A DNA stretch of 59,397 nucleotides, taken from JAWAAW01 sp038884575. Lineage in GTDB: Archaea; Nanobdellota; Nanobdellia; Woesearchaeales; ARS49. A program made the translations under genes and the position numbers. The stretch covers positions 1 through 59,397 of the forward strand of contig JAWABQ010000004.1 of assembly GCA_038884575.1 (NCBI GenBank), given 5' to 3'. The notes under the pieces are model-generated. The model did no database searches. It was not told the origin of the DNA and was given only the letters and a program-made list of their open reading frames with translations. Shown piece after piece: positions 51,073-59,397 of this stretch (position 1 is its first letter; each line of letters begins with the position of its first letter).

Positions 51073-52940
51073 ACGTTTGCCCCCGGTCCTGATGGCTGCG
51101 CCGGCGTGCCTGTAGTTCCTGATGCTGTCTGGCTTGTTGTGGTGTACGGAGTTGTTGCACCGCCAGCATACTGGACTATGTCATTGCACACCTTGTCTTT
51201 TTCATTGCCTTCAAAGTCTGTTATGCCAGGGTCAAACAAAATGCAGACCCTGCCATAATTGTGCATTGAAACCTTGTACAAAGCTGATGCGCCGACTGCA
51301 CTTGCAGACATTTCCCCAGGCAGCACCTGGGCAGTATCCCACCATGATACTGTCCGCTCTCCGCCAAAGACAATGTTGTAAGTCATTTCCTCTTCTGTGC
51401 TCGGATTTGTCAGCCCAAAAGTGACAGTGTACGCCCAGTAAGTTGCATTGGGCGTGATTATCGGCATTGAGCGCCTGCCTTCTATGTGTGCAATTGCCTT
51501 TGGAGGCGCGCCAAGGCCGCCTGTGTAAAGTATGCCGTCGCGCGAAGGAATTATCTCGCTGTACCTGCCGCATATTCTTGAAGCCCAGCAGTCAATGCCG
51601 CCAAGGACAATTGTGTCACAGAAGAACTTGTTCACGCTTGTGCTCCACTTGTCCAAGAAATCCTCATCAAAAATCAGCGATGACCAGCCGGCAAGGCCTG
51701 CATACTGGCGGTACTGCTGTACAAAGATCCCAAGATACGCAGGGGAATATTTTTCGTGCTCAGAGGCATACATCTGGTCAAGCGCATTGATGTCCTCCTC
51801 GCTCGTGATAATATTTCCCTCGCCATCATAATAAATGCGGTCTCCGCCCATTGTCAGCTGCACGCGGACATTCCCAAGGAATGTGTTTGGAAGGGTGTAT
51901 TCTGTCACTTTTTGTGTTGAAGGCGTTACTGTTCCTGCAACAGGCGCAGGCGCTGGTGCTTCAGGCTTTGGCTCCTCTGGCTTTACTGCATCAGCAGACT
52001 CCTGCATTTTGTTCATCGTGTCAGGATATAATACCTTAAGAGCCTTTACTTGTTCATCACTAAGCTTTGTGCTGCCCTCATAATAAACATAATCCCCATC
52101 ATCTTCGCTCCACACCATTGTGACAGAATTCACATCAATACCCCTTGCAGCCTCTTGCGCAGCCCCAAAACTCATCACTTCTTCCTCTGCTGCAGCAGGC
52201 AGGGCTGCCGGCGGCGGCAGTGCCGCAGCTGCCGGAGCAGGGGCTTTTGGCGCTGGCTGCGCAGCAGGCTCCACCTGCCATGATGTCCATTGAGTTTCTG
52301 ATGAAAACCTTCCTGCCAGTTCAGGCGAGGTGTACTTATAACCGCCAGAAATCCCTTCAGGATCCTTGCCAGGCAGCTGCTTTCCTGTTAATTGCCACAG
52401 GTCACCCTCTACCCGCGTATACTCCCACTTTGTTCCAGAGCTGTCAGTTGCCCATATCCTGCTGCCTGTATCCATCCCTGCCATGTCCTCCATTTGCGGC
52501 GGAGTTTCTGTGACAGGCGGCGCACCTGGCTCTACAGTTGCTGCAGGCGGTATTATTTGCCCTGGCGCCATTGTCATAGGCGCTGGTACCAAAAGCGCTG
52601 CAATATTTGCAGGCAAGCCTGAAGGATCTGGATATGACCACGCAACTGTTTTGCCTGGCCCTGTGCCCTCTTGGACAATCTGGTCTGATGTTAATACTGC
52701 TTGCGAATTTGCAGGAAGCGGAATAAAATCTTCACCCATGCCCTGCCTTCGTGTTGCCAGGCGCTTCCAGGAGTCAGGGCCTATTTTTTGGTACAGGTTG
52801 TCAGAGCCAATGTTCGTGTCGGTTATCAAAACCACACCTATGTGCCGGACTTGCAATTCATTGGCAGTATTTTCTGCGCCAACAGTAAGGTTCATGCTGA
52901 CCAGCATTACAATGACTGCGATTATTGGAAGATTTTTCAT
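51069..52940 (-). CDS. secreted Pro/Ala-rich protein of the surface operon
   Basis: A signal peptide (MKNLPIIAVIVMLVSMNLTVGA) begins the 623-residue protein. The first 150 residues include DSWKRLATRRQGMGEDF. A repeated motif of the type WEYTRVEGDLWQLTG / YVYYEGSTKLSDEQ / YYDGEGNIITSEED suggests several copies of a small domain, joined by Pro/Ala linkers. The C-terminal 200 residues form a beta domain with four or more Cys (CDTIVLGGIDCWASRICGRY; CILFDPG...VCND). No family recognised. ATGA overlaps on both sides. Confidence 0.65.
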   Translation of the reverse strand: MKNLPIIAVIVMLVSMNLTVGAENTANELQVRHIGVVLITDTNIGSDNLYQKIGPDSWKRLATRRQGMGEDFIPLPANSQAVLTSDQIVQEGTGPGKTVAWSYPDPSGLPANIAALLVPAPMTMAPGQIIPPAATVEPGAPPVTETPPQMEDMAGMDTGSRIWATDSSGTKWEYTRVEGDLWQLTGKQLPGKDPEGISGGYKYTSPELAGRFSSETQWTSWQVEPAAQPAPKAPAPAAAALPPPAALPAAAEEEVMSFGAAQEAARGIDVNSVTMVWSEDDGDYVYYEGSTKLSDEQVKALKVLYPDTMNKMQESADAVKPEEPKPEAPAPAPVAGTVTPSTQKVTEYTLPNTFLGNVRVQLTMGGDRIYYDGEGNIITSEEDINALDQMYASEHEKYSPAYLGIFVQQYRQYAGLAGWSSLIFDEDFLDKWSTSVNKFFCDTIVLGGIDCWASRICGRYSEIIPSRDGILYTGGLGAPPKAIAHIEGRRSMPIITPNATYWAYTVTFGLTNPSTEEEMTYNIVFGGERTVSWWDTAQVLPGEMSASAVGASALYKVSMHNYGRVCILFDPGITDFEGNEKDKVCNDIVQYAGGATTPYTTTSQTASGTTGTPAQPSGPGANV

Positions 52941-55900
52941 GTTGCCTTTTCTGCCTCGTACTCGTCAAGCTTGTCCTCAAACTCCTCACACCACGTGTCG
53001 CTGACAAGCCCCACATCTGCTATTGACTGGAAGCTCTTGATTATGTTCACTGTCCTGCCAAGCTCAGAGACAATCCTTGCGCCTGCGCACATATTGTAAA
53101 GCAATCCTGGCATCTGCTGCGCCTTGCACGCAAGGCCGCACACGATTGACAGCGCAGCGCCAACAAGCGCCAATGGGTTTGAAAGCACTTCTTTCAGCAT
53201 GTTAAGGAAGAAACTAAGCAAAGGAGCAAACGGAATCAGGTTGAAAATCTCCCCTGTAATAAACCTGCATTCCATGTAGTGCTTTTGGTCGCTGCAAACG
53301 CTGACAGGCATGCCGTTTTCCCTGAAGTCCTCAAGCATGCAGAGCCCATAGCGGCATTCTATCTGCCTCCACTTGTCAATATTGTGGATTATTCCGGGCA
53401 GGCACAATGGCGGGATTGCAATGCTGAACACAAGGCTTTCCCTGATGTTAAAGTACGTATATGGGTCCTGTATTGGCACATCCTGGCCTGGCGTGTATGT
53501 TGATACCTGTCCTGCGCCAATTGCGTCTGCAAGCCCAAACCCGCCAATGTAAGCATTGACATAATTCCTGTAATCAGTCGTGTCAACCCCGAACAGGTCA
53601 AGCAGGCCGCTCTGGCAGGTCAGGAAGTTGCAGAACTTCTGAACCCACCTCAGTATTTCAGTGTCATACATTTTGCGCAGGCTTTCATTGGGGCTGCATA
53701 TTGCGTTCTGGGTGCCAACCATTCCCTGCGCGATTGCAGGGCCAACAATCGGTATTGCCCTGACCACTGCCTCTGCGCCGGAAATGAAGCTGAGGATAAT
53801 GGCAATGGTAGAGATGATTGACATTATTGAGTTTGCAATCGTGCAGATTTTTTCCGCATACGACATGTACTTCTCAAGCTTGCCTATGGTCTTCCACGCA
53901 CCCTCAAGCCTGTTTTTTGCATCATCAATGTCATCTTCAATGCTGTTGTACAAATCACCAAGCGGCATGTTGTAAAACCTGAGGGTGATTGTTGCATTGT
54001 CATGCTCAAAGTTCTGCGGGATGAAATTGCCAACCCTTGTAAGGATTGAAAGCGGGCAGGAAACAGTGAGGTTGTTCACATTGTAATCGCCTGCCACAAG
54101 CCCCATTACTGCGTAAGGCTCTGTGCTTCCTGCATAATTGTTCTCAACCCTGAACTCATTTACGTATTCCGTATTGCCTGTGCATTCGCTGAAATCAGCA
54201 GGGCCCTCAACGCTTATTGGCACAGCATTCTTGTTTGTGCTCGCCATCTTTATCCTGCAATACACAGGATGCTCAAACACAGAAAGCGTTGCGCGGTCAA
54301 GCAGTTCTGGCGAGCATTCGGTTGATACTGACCAGTAGTTTGGCGCTGTCTCATTACTTATGCCCAGTATGAACAATTCAGAAGTGCTGAGCTCAGCCTT
54401 GTTTCCTGCAGCATCCTTGAACTCAAAGCTCACTTTTGTCTGCTGCGGGCCTGAGACAGCGGTTGTTATGCTGAAAACGCACTGTTTTTTGGTTGCATTG
54501 CCCTCGCACCTTTCAGGCAGGGTATTTTTTGCGCCGCCAAGGTCAGTCAGGTCTGCAAACACCTCAGTGAACCCTGCGCCCTCAACAACAAACTCAATTG
54601 TCTCGCCAAGCGAGGTGACATTTGTCTTGATGCGCTGCTGCCCCCTGAATGCCGCAATCTCTGCAAGCCTCACGCCTTCAGGCGCTGTCTTGTCAAATGT
54701 GACATTCAGCTGCATTGTTTTTGAAACCTGGTTGTTGATGTTGTCGCGCGTTGTTGGAATGATTCTGACAGCATAAGTGCCGCTGTTTACAGACGGCTTG
54801 ACGCTCCAGAGGCATTTCCAGCTGTCTGTTCCTGACTTTTCGCAAATATCTGCCTTTGCTTCTGCATTAAGCCCAAGACTGCGCAGGTCAAGGAATGCAT
54901 TGCCCTTGCTCAGCCCAGAGCCTGCCTCCTTGAATTCTGCAAAAATCGTGCCATTGACCCCAAGCAGGGCATTGCCTGCCTCGTCCACAAACAGGGTGCC
55001 CATTGCAACAGGCTCAGGGGGAGTGTCGTCAATGCCTATTGTGCACGTGAGGGTCTTTGTCTCCTTGTTGCCCATCATGTCAGATGCATTGACTGTGATT
55101 TGGCATGTTGACGGCGATGAAACCGCTATGTTGCGCCAGATGAACCATTCGCCGCTCTGGCTGTCCTTGGGCCTCCTGCCCAGCGAGGGGTTTAGCTTGC
55201 TAAGGTCTGCATAAACAGTTGACGGGTTGACGTCGACATCAGAAATTTTGACAAACACGTCTGCTGCAATTGGCTGCTGGCTCCTTGCGTAAGCGATGGG
55301 ATAGCCTTCCTTGTCGCGCAGCTCAAATACCTCTGCAGACGGCTTCCTTGAGTCAATCAGGATGTCCCTGCACACAGGAGCGCTTTTGTGGTTGACATGG
55401 TCTGTTGCAACAGCGCAGATGCTCAGCCTGCCTGACTGGCCTGTTATCTGCGGGGTGAATGCAAATGTCCCTGTCCTGCTGCAGTTGCCCACGCTTGAGG
55501 CAATCTGCGCAATTTCTGTATTGTTTGCAGTGATGTTAAGCAGCTTTATTCCTGAGCAGCCTGTTGTCTTGCCTGTCTCATACCCATAATCCTCAACCTT
55601 GTACGTGATTGTGGTCGGCAGGGGCTTTGTGCTCATATTCGGGCTTATGCCGAACGAGACAATTTTCGGCGCAAGGATGTCAACAGTCAGGACTTTGCTG
55701 ACAGATGCGATTTCCTTGTTTGCAGAATCAAGCAGCTTTATTGTGTAATCGTCGCTGCCGCCATAAACAAGGTCTCTTGTCTTGTAAGTGCACTGCTGCA
55801 TTGCCTGTGCCTGCGCAGTGCAGGAGTCCATGAACGTGTACGTGTCGCCGTAATAAACAAGCGCCCTCTGGCGCGCAACAGCAGGGGTTGGGTTGCCCAG

Positions 55901-56065
55901 CATTTCCGCAAGCACCTGGATTGTCAGTTCGTCATTCTCCTTTGCAAAGCCGCTGACATTGTCGCTGCCTGAGAATTTCTGCACTGTAAGCTGCTGCGCA
56001 AATGCCACAGGAATCATTACCACAAGCCAGATCATTGCCAGTGCAGCAGCATGCAATGCCCTCAT
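52937..56065 (-). CDS. giant secreted protein with Ig-like domains and Cys-rich hydrophobic region, 1042 aa
   Basis: Signal peptide (MRALHAAALAMIWLVVMIPVAFA), then about six Ig-like/cadherin-like repeats over residues 30-640 that contain DxxAPxxV-type joints (DILAPKIVSF, DDTPPEPVAM, DKTAPEGVRL). A helical section (residues 690-800) follows with hydrophobic helices IISTIAIILSFISG and IPIVGPAIAQGMVG. The C-terminal Cys-rich domain contains LCLPGIIHNIDKWRQIECRYGLCML, the motif shared with the 1910-residue protein. It ends in a charged helix. The hydrophobic section might sit in the membrane. ATGA overlaps at both ends. Confidence 0.75.
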   Translation of the reverse strand: MRALHAAALAMIWLVVMIPVAFAQQLTVQKFSGSDNVSGFAKENDELTIQVLAEMLGNPTPAVARQRALVYYGDTYTFMDSCTAQAQAMQQCTYKTRDLVYGGSDDYTIKLLDSANKEIASVSKVLTVDILAPKIVSFGISPNMSTKPLPTTITYKVEDYGYETGKTTGCSGIKLLNITANNTEIAQIASSVGNCSRTGTFAFTPQITGQSGRLSICAVATDHVNHKSAPVCRDILIDSRKPSAEVFELRDKEGYPIAYARSQQPIAADVFVKISDVDVNPSTVYADLSKLNPSLGRRPKDSQSGEWFIWRNIAVSSPSTCQITVNASDMMGNKETKTLTCTIGIDDTPPEPVAMGTLFVDEAGNALLGVNGTIFAEFKEAGSGLSKGNAFLDLRSLGLNAEAKADICEKSGTDSWKCLWSVKPSVNSGTYAVRIIPTTRDNINNQVSKTMQLNVTFDKTAPEGVRLAEIAAFRGQQRIKTNVTSLGETIEFVVEGAGFTEVFADLTDLGGAKNTLPERCEGNATKKQCVFSITTAVSGPQQTKVSFEFKDAAGNKAELSTSELFILGISNETAPNYWSVSTECSPELLDRATLSVFEHPVYCRIKMASTNKNAVPISVEGPADFSECTGNTEYVNEFRVENNYAGSTEPYAVMGLVAGDYNVNNLTVSCPLSILTRVGNFIPQNFEHDNATITLRFYNMPLGDLYNSIEDDIDDAKNRLEGAWKTIGKLEKYMSYAEKICTIANSIMSIISTIAIILSFISGAEAVVRAIPIVGPAIAQGMVGTQNAICSPNESLRKMYDTEILRWVQKFCNFLTCQSGLLDLFGVDTTDYRNYVNAYIGGFGLADAIGAGQVSTYTPGQDVPIQDPYTYFNIRESLVFSIAIPPLCLPGIIHNIDKWRQIECRYGLCMLEDFRENGMPVSVCSDQKHYMECRFITGEIFNLIPFAPLLSFFLNMLKEVLSNPLALVGAALSIVCGLACKAQQMPGLLYNMCAGARIVSELGRTVNIIKSFQSIADVGLVSDTWCEEFEDKLDEYEAEKAT

Positions 56066-58230
56066 TTTATCACCATTGGCGAAAGCAGGTCCTTGTACTG
56101 CCCTGCATATCCGAACAATTCTCCCATCACATCAAGGTCCTCGATTTTCCTGTTCGAGGCAGGAATCAGCTTGTCAAGAGCAAAATTCAGGTAGGTAAAC
56201 TCAATTGCCTTTGCTGACTTAAGCTCATCCTCTGTAATTGTCCAGTCAAACTCTGCATAGCCTGATATGTATGGCTTTTCCTTGCTGAAGACAATCGGCT
56301 CCTCAGGCACCCAGACGCATTTCCTCCTGCCAAAGCCCTGGCTGAAGCACCGCTTGTCAGGCGGTATGATAAGGTCTGGCGAAGGATAGTTGAAGCTGTA
56401 AATCGTCACGTGATAGTCTCCTGAGTACATGTTCACGCCTTTTGACGTGTCTGTGGGCGGGTCGCCGCAAGGAATTTTTGCCTTTGCAGCAGGCGAGCCG
56501 CAGACATCTGACATTATTGTCACCTGTTCCTCTGCTGCTAGGGGCTTCCTCTCAAGCATTATCATTGTGTTTTCTGTCGGACCCTGGTTCACCACCCTGC
56601 TTTGGTCAAGCTCCCAGGTGCCGCTGCCAAAAGTGCCGATTTCCTTCCTGAGCAGCATTTTTTTCACCCTGAAATCAACAGGGTAAGGCACAGCCATCAC
56701 CAAGTCCACGCTGCGGTCTGCCGCATCAGTTATGTCAAGCAGCATTGCAGCAGGGGCATAATTCTCGTGGATTGCAGAGATGACCCCTCCAATGCACCTT
56801 GGCAGCTTTTCAACAAGCAGCCCGTTTTCAGTTGTGCCAATGCCGCATGTTTCCCTGCCGCACGCATAAACAACCTCGGCATTGTCAACAGGGGCTCCAG
56901 CGCTTGTCCTGACGCGTATCGTGATATTGCCGCTTGTCCTTTGCAGTTGGTCACAAAGCATTGAATTTTTCTCCTCCAATGACGGCACAATCAGCTGGGG
57001 GCCAAGCTTTGAAAGCGGCTCATTGTTCCTCAAATTCGCCTCAAGGAAAAACCTGAGGGTGTATCCCTCGCCGCCATAGGCAGAGGGGCTTGTGATTTCC
57101 ACAAGCACAGGATAGCTCAAATCATAAGCAAAATTGTACCGCCTAACGCCAAAAAGGAACCCGAATGTGCTTGAGAACCCCTCTGGCTGGCACAGCTGGC
57201 CGTTGCAGTTAAGGTCAAAATAAGGCTTCCACCACGGCAGATAAACAAATTTTACAGTCAAAGACTTGTGCGGCTCAAGGACAGGCACTGTGAATCCGCG
57301 GTTGTAAAGCACCTCATACATCTTCTTGTTTGTGCCCAAAGGCGCCACAAGGTATCGGTAGTTGCCTGTGTAAGTCACCTTGAGCAGAGGGATATAGCTT
57401 GCAAGCATTTGGGCAATCTTTTTCTCAACATCATACTTTGTCCAGGTTACGCCCTTCCCAAACCCAAACTCCATTTCAGACACAGGGGGCAAAGCACCAG
57501 GGGTTGCCCTTCCAAAAATGTCAATCAGCGCCCTTGTGGCGCGCTCAAGGAAAGCATGCTCTGCCTCAAGGACTGTTATGTTTGTGCCAAGCGTGTAAAT
57601 TTCGTAGAAATTGACAGGAAGCTCTGCCACAAAGTCCTTGAGGTCAAACACCCTTCCGCCTGTCTCAACCTTGAGCGGGCAGGAGAGCTGAACAACAACA
57701 TTTGACTTTGTGACCTGGGCCTTTGGCGCAATCTTCCCCTCAAGAGCCACTCTGACCTCCTGCCTGCTGAACTCCTCAAAGTTTCCAAAACAGTCAGGAA
57801 GCCTTGCCTTGATGTAGTCATTAAGCTGGCTCTCAATATCCTCCAGCTGCGGCCGCTCGCTGCCAAACTCGCAGCCTGTCACGCAGGCATTGTTTGACGA
57901 AAGATGCCACCAGTAAGGCACCCTGATTTTGCTGTACGGGGCAAACTGCACTGCAGAGCCTTCTGTAGGCTGGGCAGGATTGTAGCGCTGCCTTGGGTTT
58001 ATGTAGCCGCCGCGCTCTCCAAGCTTCTGCAGCCCCTCTTTTGCAGCCAGGTAAAGGCAGCTTGTGACAAATTCGCTCACAGGCCTTGCCTCAACAGGCA
58101 CTTCTGCAATCCTGATGCGCGCTGCCTCAACAGGGCCTGCCTTTTCGCGGCTAAGGTAAAGGAAAATGCTTGCAGCAACCAAAAGAACCAATCCTATAAT
58201 TATGAAAATAGTCAGCTGCCCCTTTTTAGT
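56062..58230 (-). CDS. large membrane-anchored protein with pilin-like N terminus (copy A), first gene of the surface operon
   Basis: The start MTKKGQLTIFIIIGLVLLVAASIFLYL at 58230 is chosen over the frame's first codon at 58260, which lies at the likely transcription start. The anchor is the same type as in the 657-residue protein, and the ectodomains share the segment C-x4-C-x(I/L)-G-T-T followed by LP-x-C (here YACGRETCGIGTT...LPRC). Other stretches in common include the early VxSFVxxC/VDGCANEVAREG(L)xxLG. It begins the eight-gene run and would set the level of the whole operon. Confidence 0.7.
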   Translation of the reverse strand, partial: TKKGQLTIFIIIGLVLLVAASIFLYLSREKAGPVEAARIRIAEVPVEARPVSEFVTSCLYLAAKEGLQKLGERGGYINPRQRYNPAQPTEGSAVQFAPYSKIRVPYWWHLSSNNACVTGCEFGSERPQLEDIESQLNDYIKARLPDCFGNFEEFSRQEVRVALEGKIAPKAQVTKSNVVVQLSCPLKVETGGRVFDLKDFVAELPVNFYEIYTLGTNITVLEAEHAFLERATRALIDIFGRATPGALPPVSEMEFGFGKGVTWTKYDVEKKIAQMLASYIPLLKVTYTGNYRYLVAPLGTNKKMYEVLYNRGFTVPVLEPHKSLTVKFVYLPWWKPYFDLNCNGQLCQPEGFSSTFGFLFGVRRYNFAYDLSYPVLVEITSPSAYGGEGYTLRFFLEANLRNNEPLSKLGPQLIVPSLEEKNSMLCDQLQRTSGNITIRVRTSAGAPVDNAEVVYACGRETCGIGTTENGLLVEKLPRCIGGVISAIHENYAPAAMLLDITDAADRSVDLVMAVPYPVDFRVKKMLLRKEIGTFGSGTWELDQSRVVNQGPTENTMIMLERKPLAAEEQVTIMSDVCGSPAAKAKIPCGDPPTDTSKGVNMYSGDYHVTIYSFNYPSPDLIIPPDKRCFSQGFGRRKCVWVPEEPIVFSKEKPYISGYAEFDWTITEDELKSAKAIEFTYLNFALDKLIPASNRKIEDLDVMGELFGYAGQYKDLLSPMVIK

Positions 58231-58277
58231 CATGCTCAAACCCTTTTTCAACCGATGCACGAAAAAACCGCAGATGG

Positions 58278-58290
58278 GTATATAAATTTA
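58278..58290 (-). promoter_or_regulatory. TATA box of the surface operon
   Basis: AAATTTATATACC on the reverse strand predicts transcription from about 58255 and a leader of about 25 bases before the ATG at 58230. A second AT-rich element on the other strand (58335-58345) serves the divergent gene at 58371. Confidence 0.5.
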
Positions 58291-58334
58291 ACTATATTAT
58301 ATAGACGATGAATGTTACCTTCTGCGAATGACGA

Positions 58335-58345
58335 TAAATATTTAT
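58335..58345 (+). promoter_or_regulatory. TATA box for the gene at 58371
   Basis: ATATTTATATA is about 30 bases upstream of the ATG at 58371, consistent with a leaderless or nearly leaderless message. It is divergent from the surface operon promoter. Confidence 0.5.
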
Positions 58346-58370
58346 ATACGCTCTCCAAGAATGCAAAATT

Positions 58371-58655
58371 ATGGTTGTTGGGGAACTGGTTGAATACCTG
58401 AAGGAGCACCTTGCCCTTGGATATGACCTGCACGAGCTAAAGCTGCAGCTTGTGCGCTATGGCCATTCACCAAAAAATGTTGAGGAGGCGCTTGAAATCC
58501 TGAAAAAAGAGGCATTAAGCAGCCTGCCGCAGCCGCCGCTGCCAAGCCACGTGCCTCCTGCTGCGCAGTCCTGGCTCTTGACCCCTGCACTGCTTTTCAT
58601 CCTGCTTCTGTCAATAGGGGTTATTGTTTATTTCCTAAGAAACCCCGCGCTGTGA
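58371..58655 (+). CDS. small membrane protein with N-terminal helical domain, 94 aa
   Basis: The N-terminal 40 residues (LVEYLKEHLALGYDLHELKLQLVRYGHSPKNVEEAL) form a small three-helix domain that in related archaea begins many membrane proteins. A Pro-rich linker and one membrane helix (LLTPALLFILLLSIGVIVYFL) follow. The helical domain is cytoplasmic and may bind a partner. It is transcribed away from the surface operon and converges on the small gene at 58657. Confidence 0.65.
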   Translation: MVVGELVEYLKEHLALGYDLHELKLQLVRYGHSPKNVEEALEILKKEALSSLPQPPLPSHVPPAAQSWLLTPALLFILLLSIGVIVYFLRNPAL

Positions 58656-58656
58656 T

Positions 58657-58908
58657 TTATTTCCTGAAACCAAGCTCTTTGTTAATCTGTCGGATTGCTG
58701 CAACGCCTTCCCTTATCTCTTTTTGCTGTTCCAGCAGTTCTTTGGCTGCTGAGCGCAGCGTTGCTGCAAATGCATCGTATCCAGACACGTCCTCTGGGCT
58801 TAATTGCTTCCCCCTGTTAATCGCAGCTGCGTGTTTTTCAAGAACCATTGCTATACCTTCCAGTGCATTTGCAAGGTTATCAGCCTCAAGATATCTTGGT
58901 TTTGCCAT
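58657..58908 (-). CDS. small helical protein, 83 aa
   Basis: No family recognised. The product is helical and soluble (LANALEGIAMVLEKHAAAINRGKQ; YDAFAATLRSAAKELLEQQKEIREGVAAIRQIN). It resembles, over its first half, the 50-residue product of the next gene upstream (58914): both have an amphipathic helix followed by the pattern N-x2-(I/V)-x2-(V/T)-L-E. Five bases separate the two, so they are cotranscribed. Confidence 0.55.
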   Translation of the reverse strand: MAKPRYLEADNLANALEGIAMVLEKHAAAINRGKQLSPEDVSGYDAFAATLRSAAKELLEQQKEIREGVAAIRQINKELGFRK

Positions 58909-58913
58909 TTTTT

Positions 58914-59066
58914 TCAGACATTCCTGCTGATTGTTTCAAGGGTTATTGCAACATTGTTCAATGCCTCAACATCCTCATCGCGCGCAGCGCCGGTTGCTAT
59001 CCTCTTTGAAATGCCCCTGATTATTGCGACTGCGGCAAGGATGTTTTTCCTTTCAGCAATTCCCAT
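58914..59066 (-). CDS. small helical protein, 50 aa
   Basis: A short gene starting MGIAERKNILAAVAIIRGIS and ending LETISRNV, wholly helical. It is five bases upstream of the related small gene at 58657 and seven bases downstream of the stop of the gene at 59074. Conserved spacing and likely shared helix pattern support it as a gene. Function unknown. Confidence 0.5.
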   Translation of the reverse strand: MGIAERKNILAAVAIIRGISKRIATGAARDEDVEALNNVAITLETISRNV

Positions 59067-59073
59067 TTTTTTG

Positions 59074-59397
59074 TCACTTCCTGTATTCAACAGAGTAAAT
59101 TGTCAGTGCAGCGCCGCTCAGCTCAACATCAAGCGTTATGTCCTGGCTGCCGAGGCGCTCATTGCAAGTACGGACGCAGGCTGATGCAAATGTGCCGTCC
59201 TTGCTTATCTTTACAAGGTCGTTATCAAACACAAGCAGCCTGCTGTTGCCTGTAACAGCATAAACCCTTACAAAGCCATTGCCGTCAACCTTTCCTGTGA
59301 TTGCAAGGGATTTCGGCACAACCTCAAGATGCAAAGTCCTTGACTCGCTGTCCACAAAAGCCCAGTTCAGGTCCTGCACAACCTTTGGCTCAAAAAC
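59074..59397 (-). CDS. beta-rich protein, 5' end beyond the window
   Basis: The reading frame is open to the window edge, so the visible 107 residues are the C-terminal part of a longer protein. The sequence (LHLEVVPKSLAITGKVDGNGFVRVYAVTGNSRLLVFDND...CVRTCNERLGSQDITLDVELSGAALTIYSVEYRK) is beta-rich with one Cys pair, typical of extracellular domains. It ends seven bases before the small helical pair, which are in the same transcript. Confidence 0.55.
   Translation of the reverse strand, partial: VFEPKVVQDLNWAFVDSESRTLHLEVVPKSLAITGKVDGNGFVRVYAVTGNSRLLVFDNDLVKISKDGTFASACVRTCNERLGSQDITLDVELSGAALTIYSVEYRK

Noticed and set aside
1..59397. CRISPR arrays, insertion sequences, rRNA genes
   Set aside because: No regularly spaced repeats, transposase-like frames with terminal inverted repeats, or rRNA-like conserved stretches were seen.

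Overview
The window is archaeal. It carries aEF1A, aEF2, uS10, eL24, eS28 and L7Ae, archaeal TATA boxes (TTTATAAA/TTTAAATA type) about 25-30 bases upstream of many starts, tRNAs with introns at position 37/38, and class III (archaeal pilin) signal peptides. A complete bacterial-type sigma-70 factor, short genes, many overlapping ATGA junctions and large Cys-rich secreted proteins point to a DPANN lineage. Diapherotrites/Iainarchaeota is my best guess, but that is inference.

Layout. 1-5.3 kb: the end of an SppA protease, an N-terminally truncated Dph2-like protein, and a reverse-strand DNA repair and membrane cluster (RNase H-fold nuclease, isoprenylcysteine methyltransferase-like protein, Nth, Ogg). 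5.4-11.2 kb: a B12-dependent ribonucleotide reductase, a second RNR paralogue that lacks the redox cysteines, and the adenosyltransferase that makes the cofactor. 11.2-15.2 kb: six tRNA genes, two of them directly abutting protein genes, plus a rearranged tRNA-Ser locus, a HAD phosphatase, a HIT protein, a D-2-hydroxyacid dehydrogenase, a thioredoxin-like protein and a T4 endonuclease V-type glycosylase. 15.2-21.2 kb: the translation cluster (uS10, aEF1A, aEF2, NDK, eL24, eS28, L7Ae), with a k-turn-like element in the L7Ae leader. 21.2-31.7 kb: a catalytically altered cis-prenyltransferase homologue, a prepilin peptidase, two degenerate HIT proteins, a pilin, secreted beta-helix proteins, a lipoprotein, the sigma factor, tRNA-Thr (with intron) and tRNA-Leu. 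31.7-39.3 kb: an operon of a small protein, an HExxH metallopeptidase and an MNT-HEPN fusion, then a deaminase, a PHP-domain protein, a Na+/Ca2+ exchanger and an epimerase. 39.4-59.4 kb: cell-surface genes.

The largest unexplained system is one reverse-strand run from 58230 to 41110 of eight genes, most joined by ATGA overlaps: two large proteins with pilin-like N termini, two giant Ig-like/Cys-rich secreted proteins, two polytopic membrane proteins, a proline/alanine-rich secreted protein and a small anchored protein. It looks like a duplicated module (anchored subunit, giant subunit, membrane subunit) for an extracellular assembly. A membrane transglutaminase with an EF-hand-like loop lies just beyond it. 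The A24 peptidase at 22830 is a candidate processing enzyme.

Other notable points are the sigma factor in an archaeon, the RNR pair, the NgBR-like cis-prenyltransferase homologue, the Dph2 fragment with its own promoter, the MNT-HEPN operon, and the T-arm repeats around tRNA-Ser(GGA). No insertion sequence, CRISPR array or rRNA was seen. No stretch over about 300 bases lacks a gene or RNA feature; the longest gene-poor stretch (12766-13139) holds the tRNA-Ser locus.
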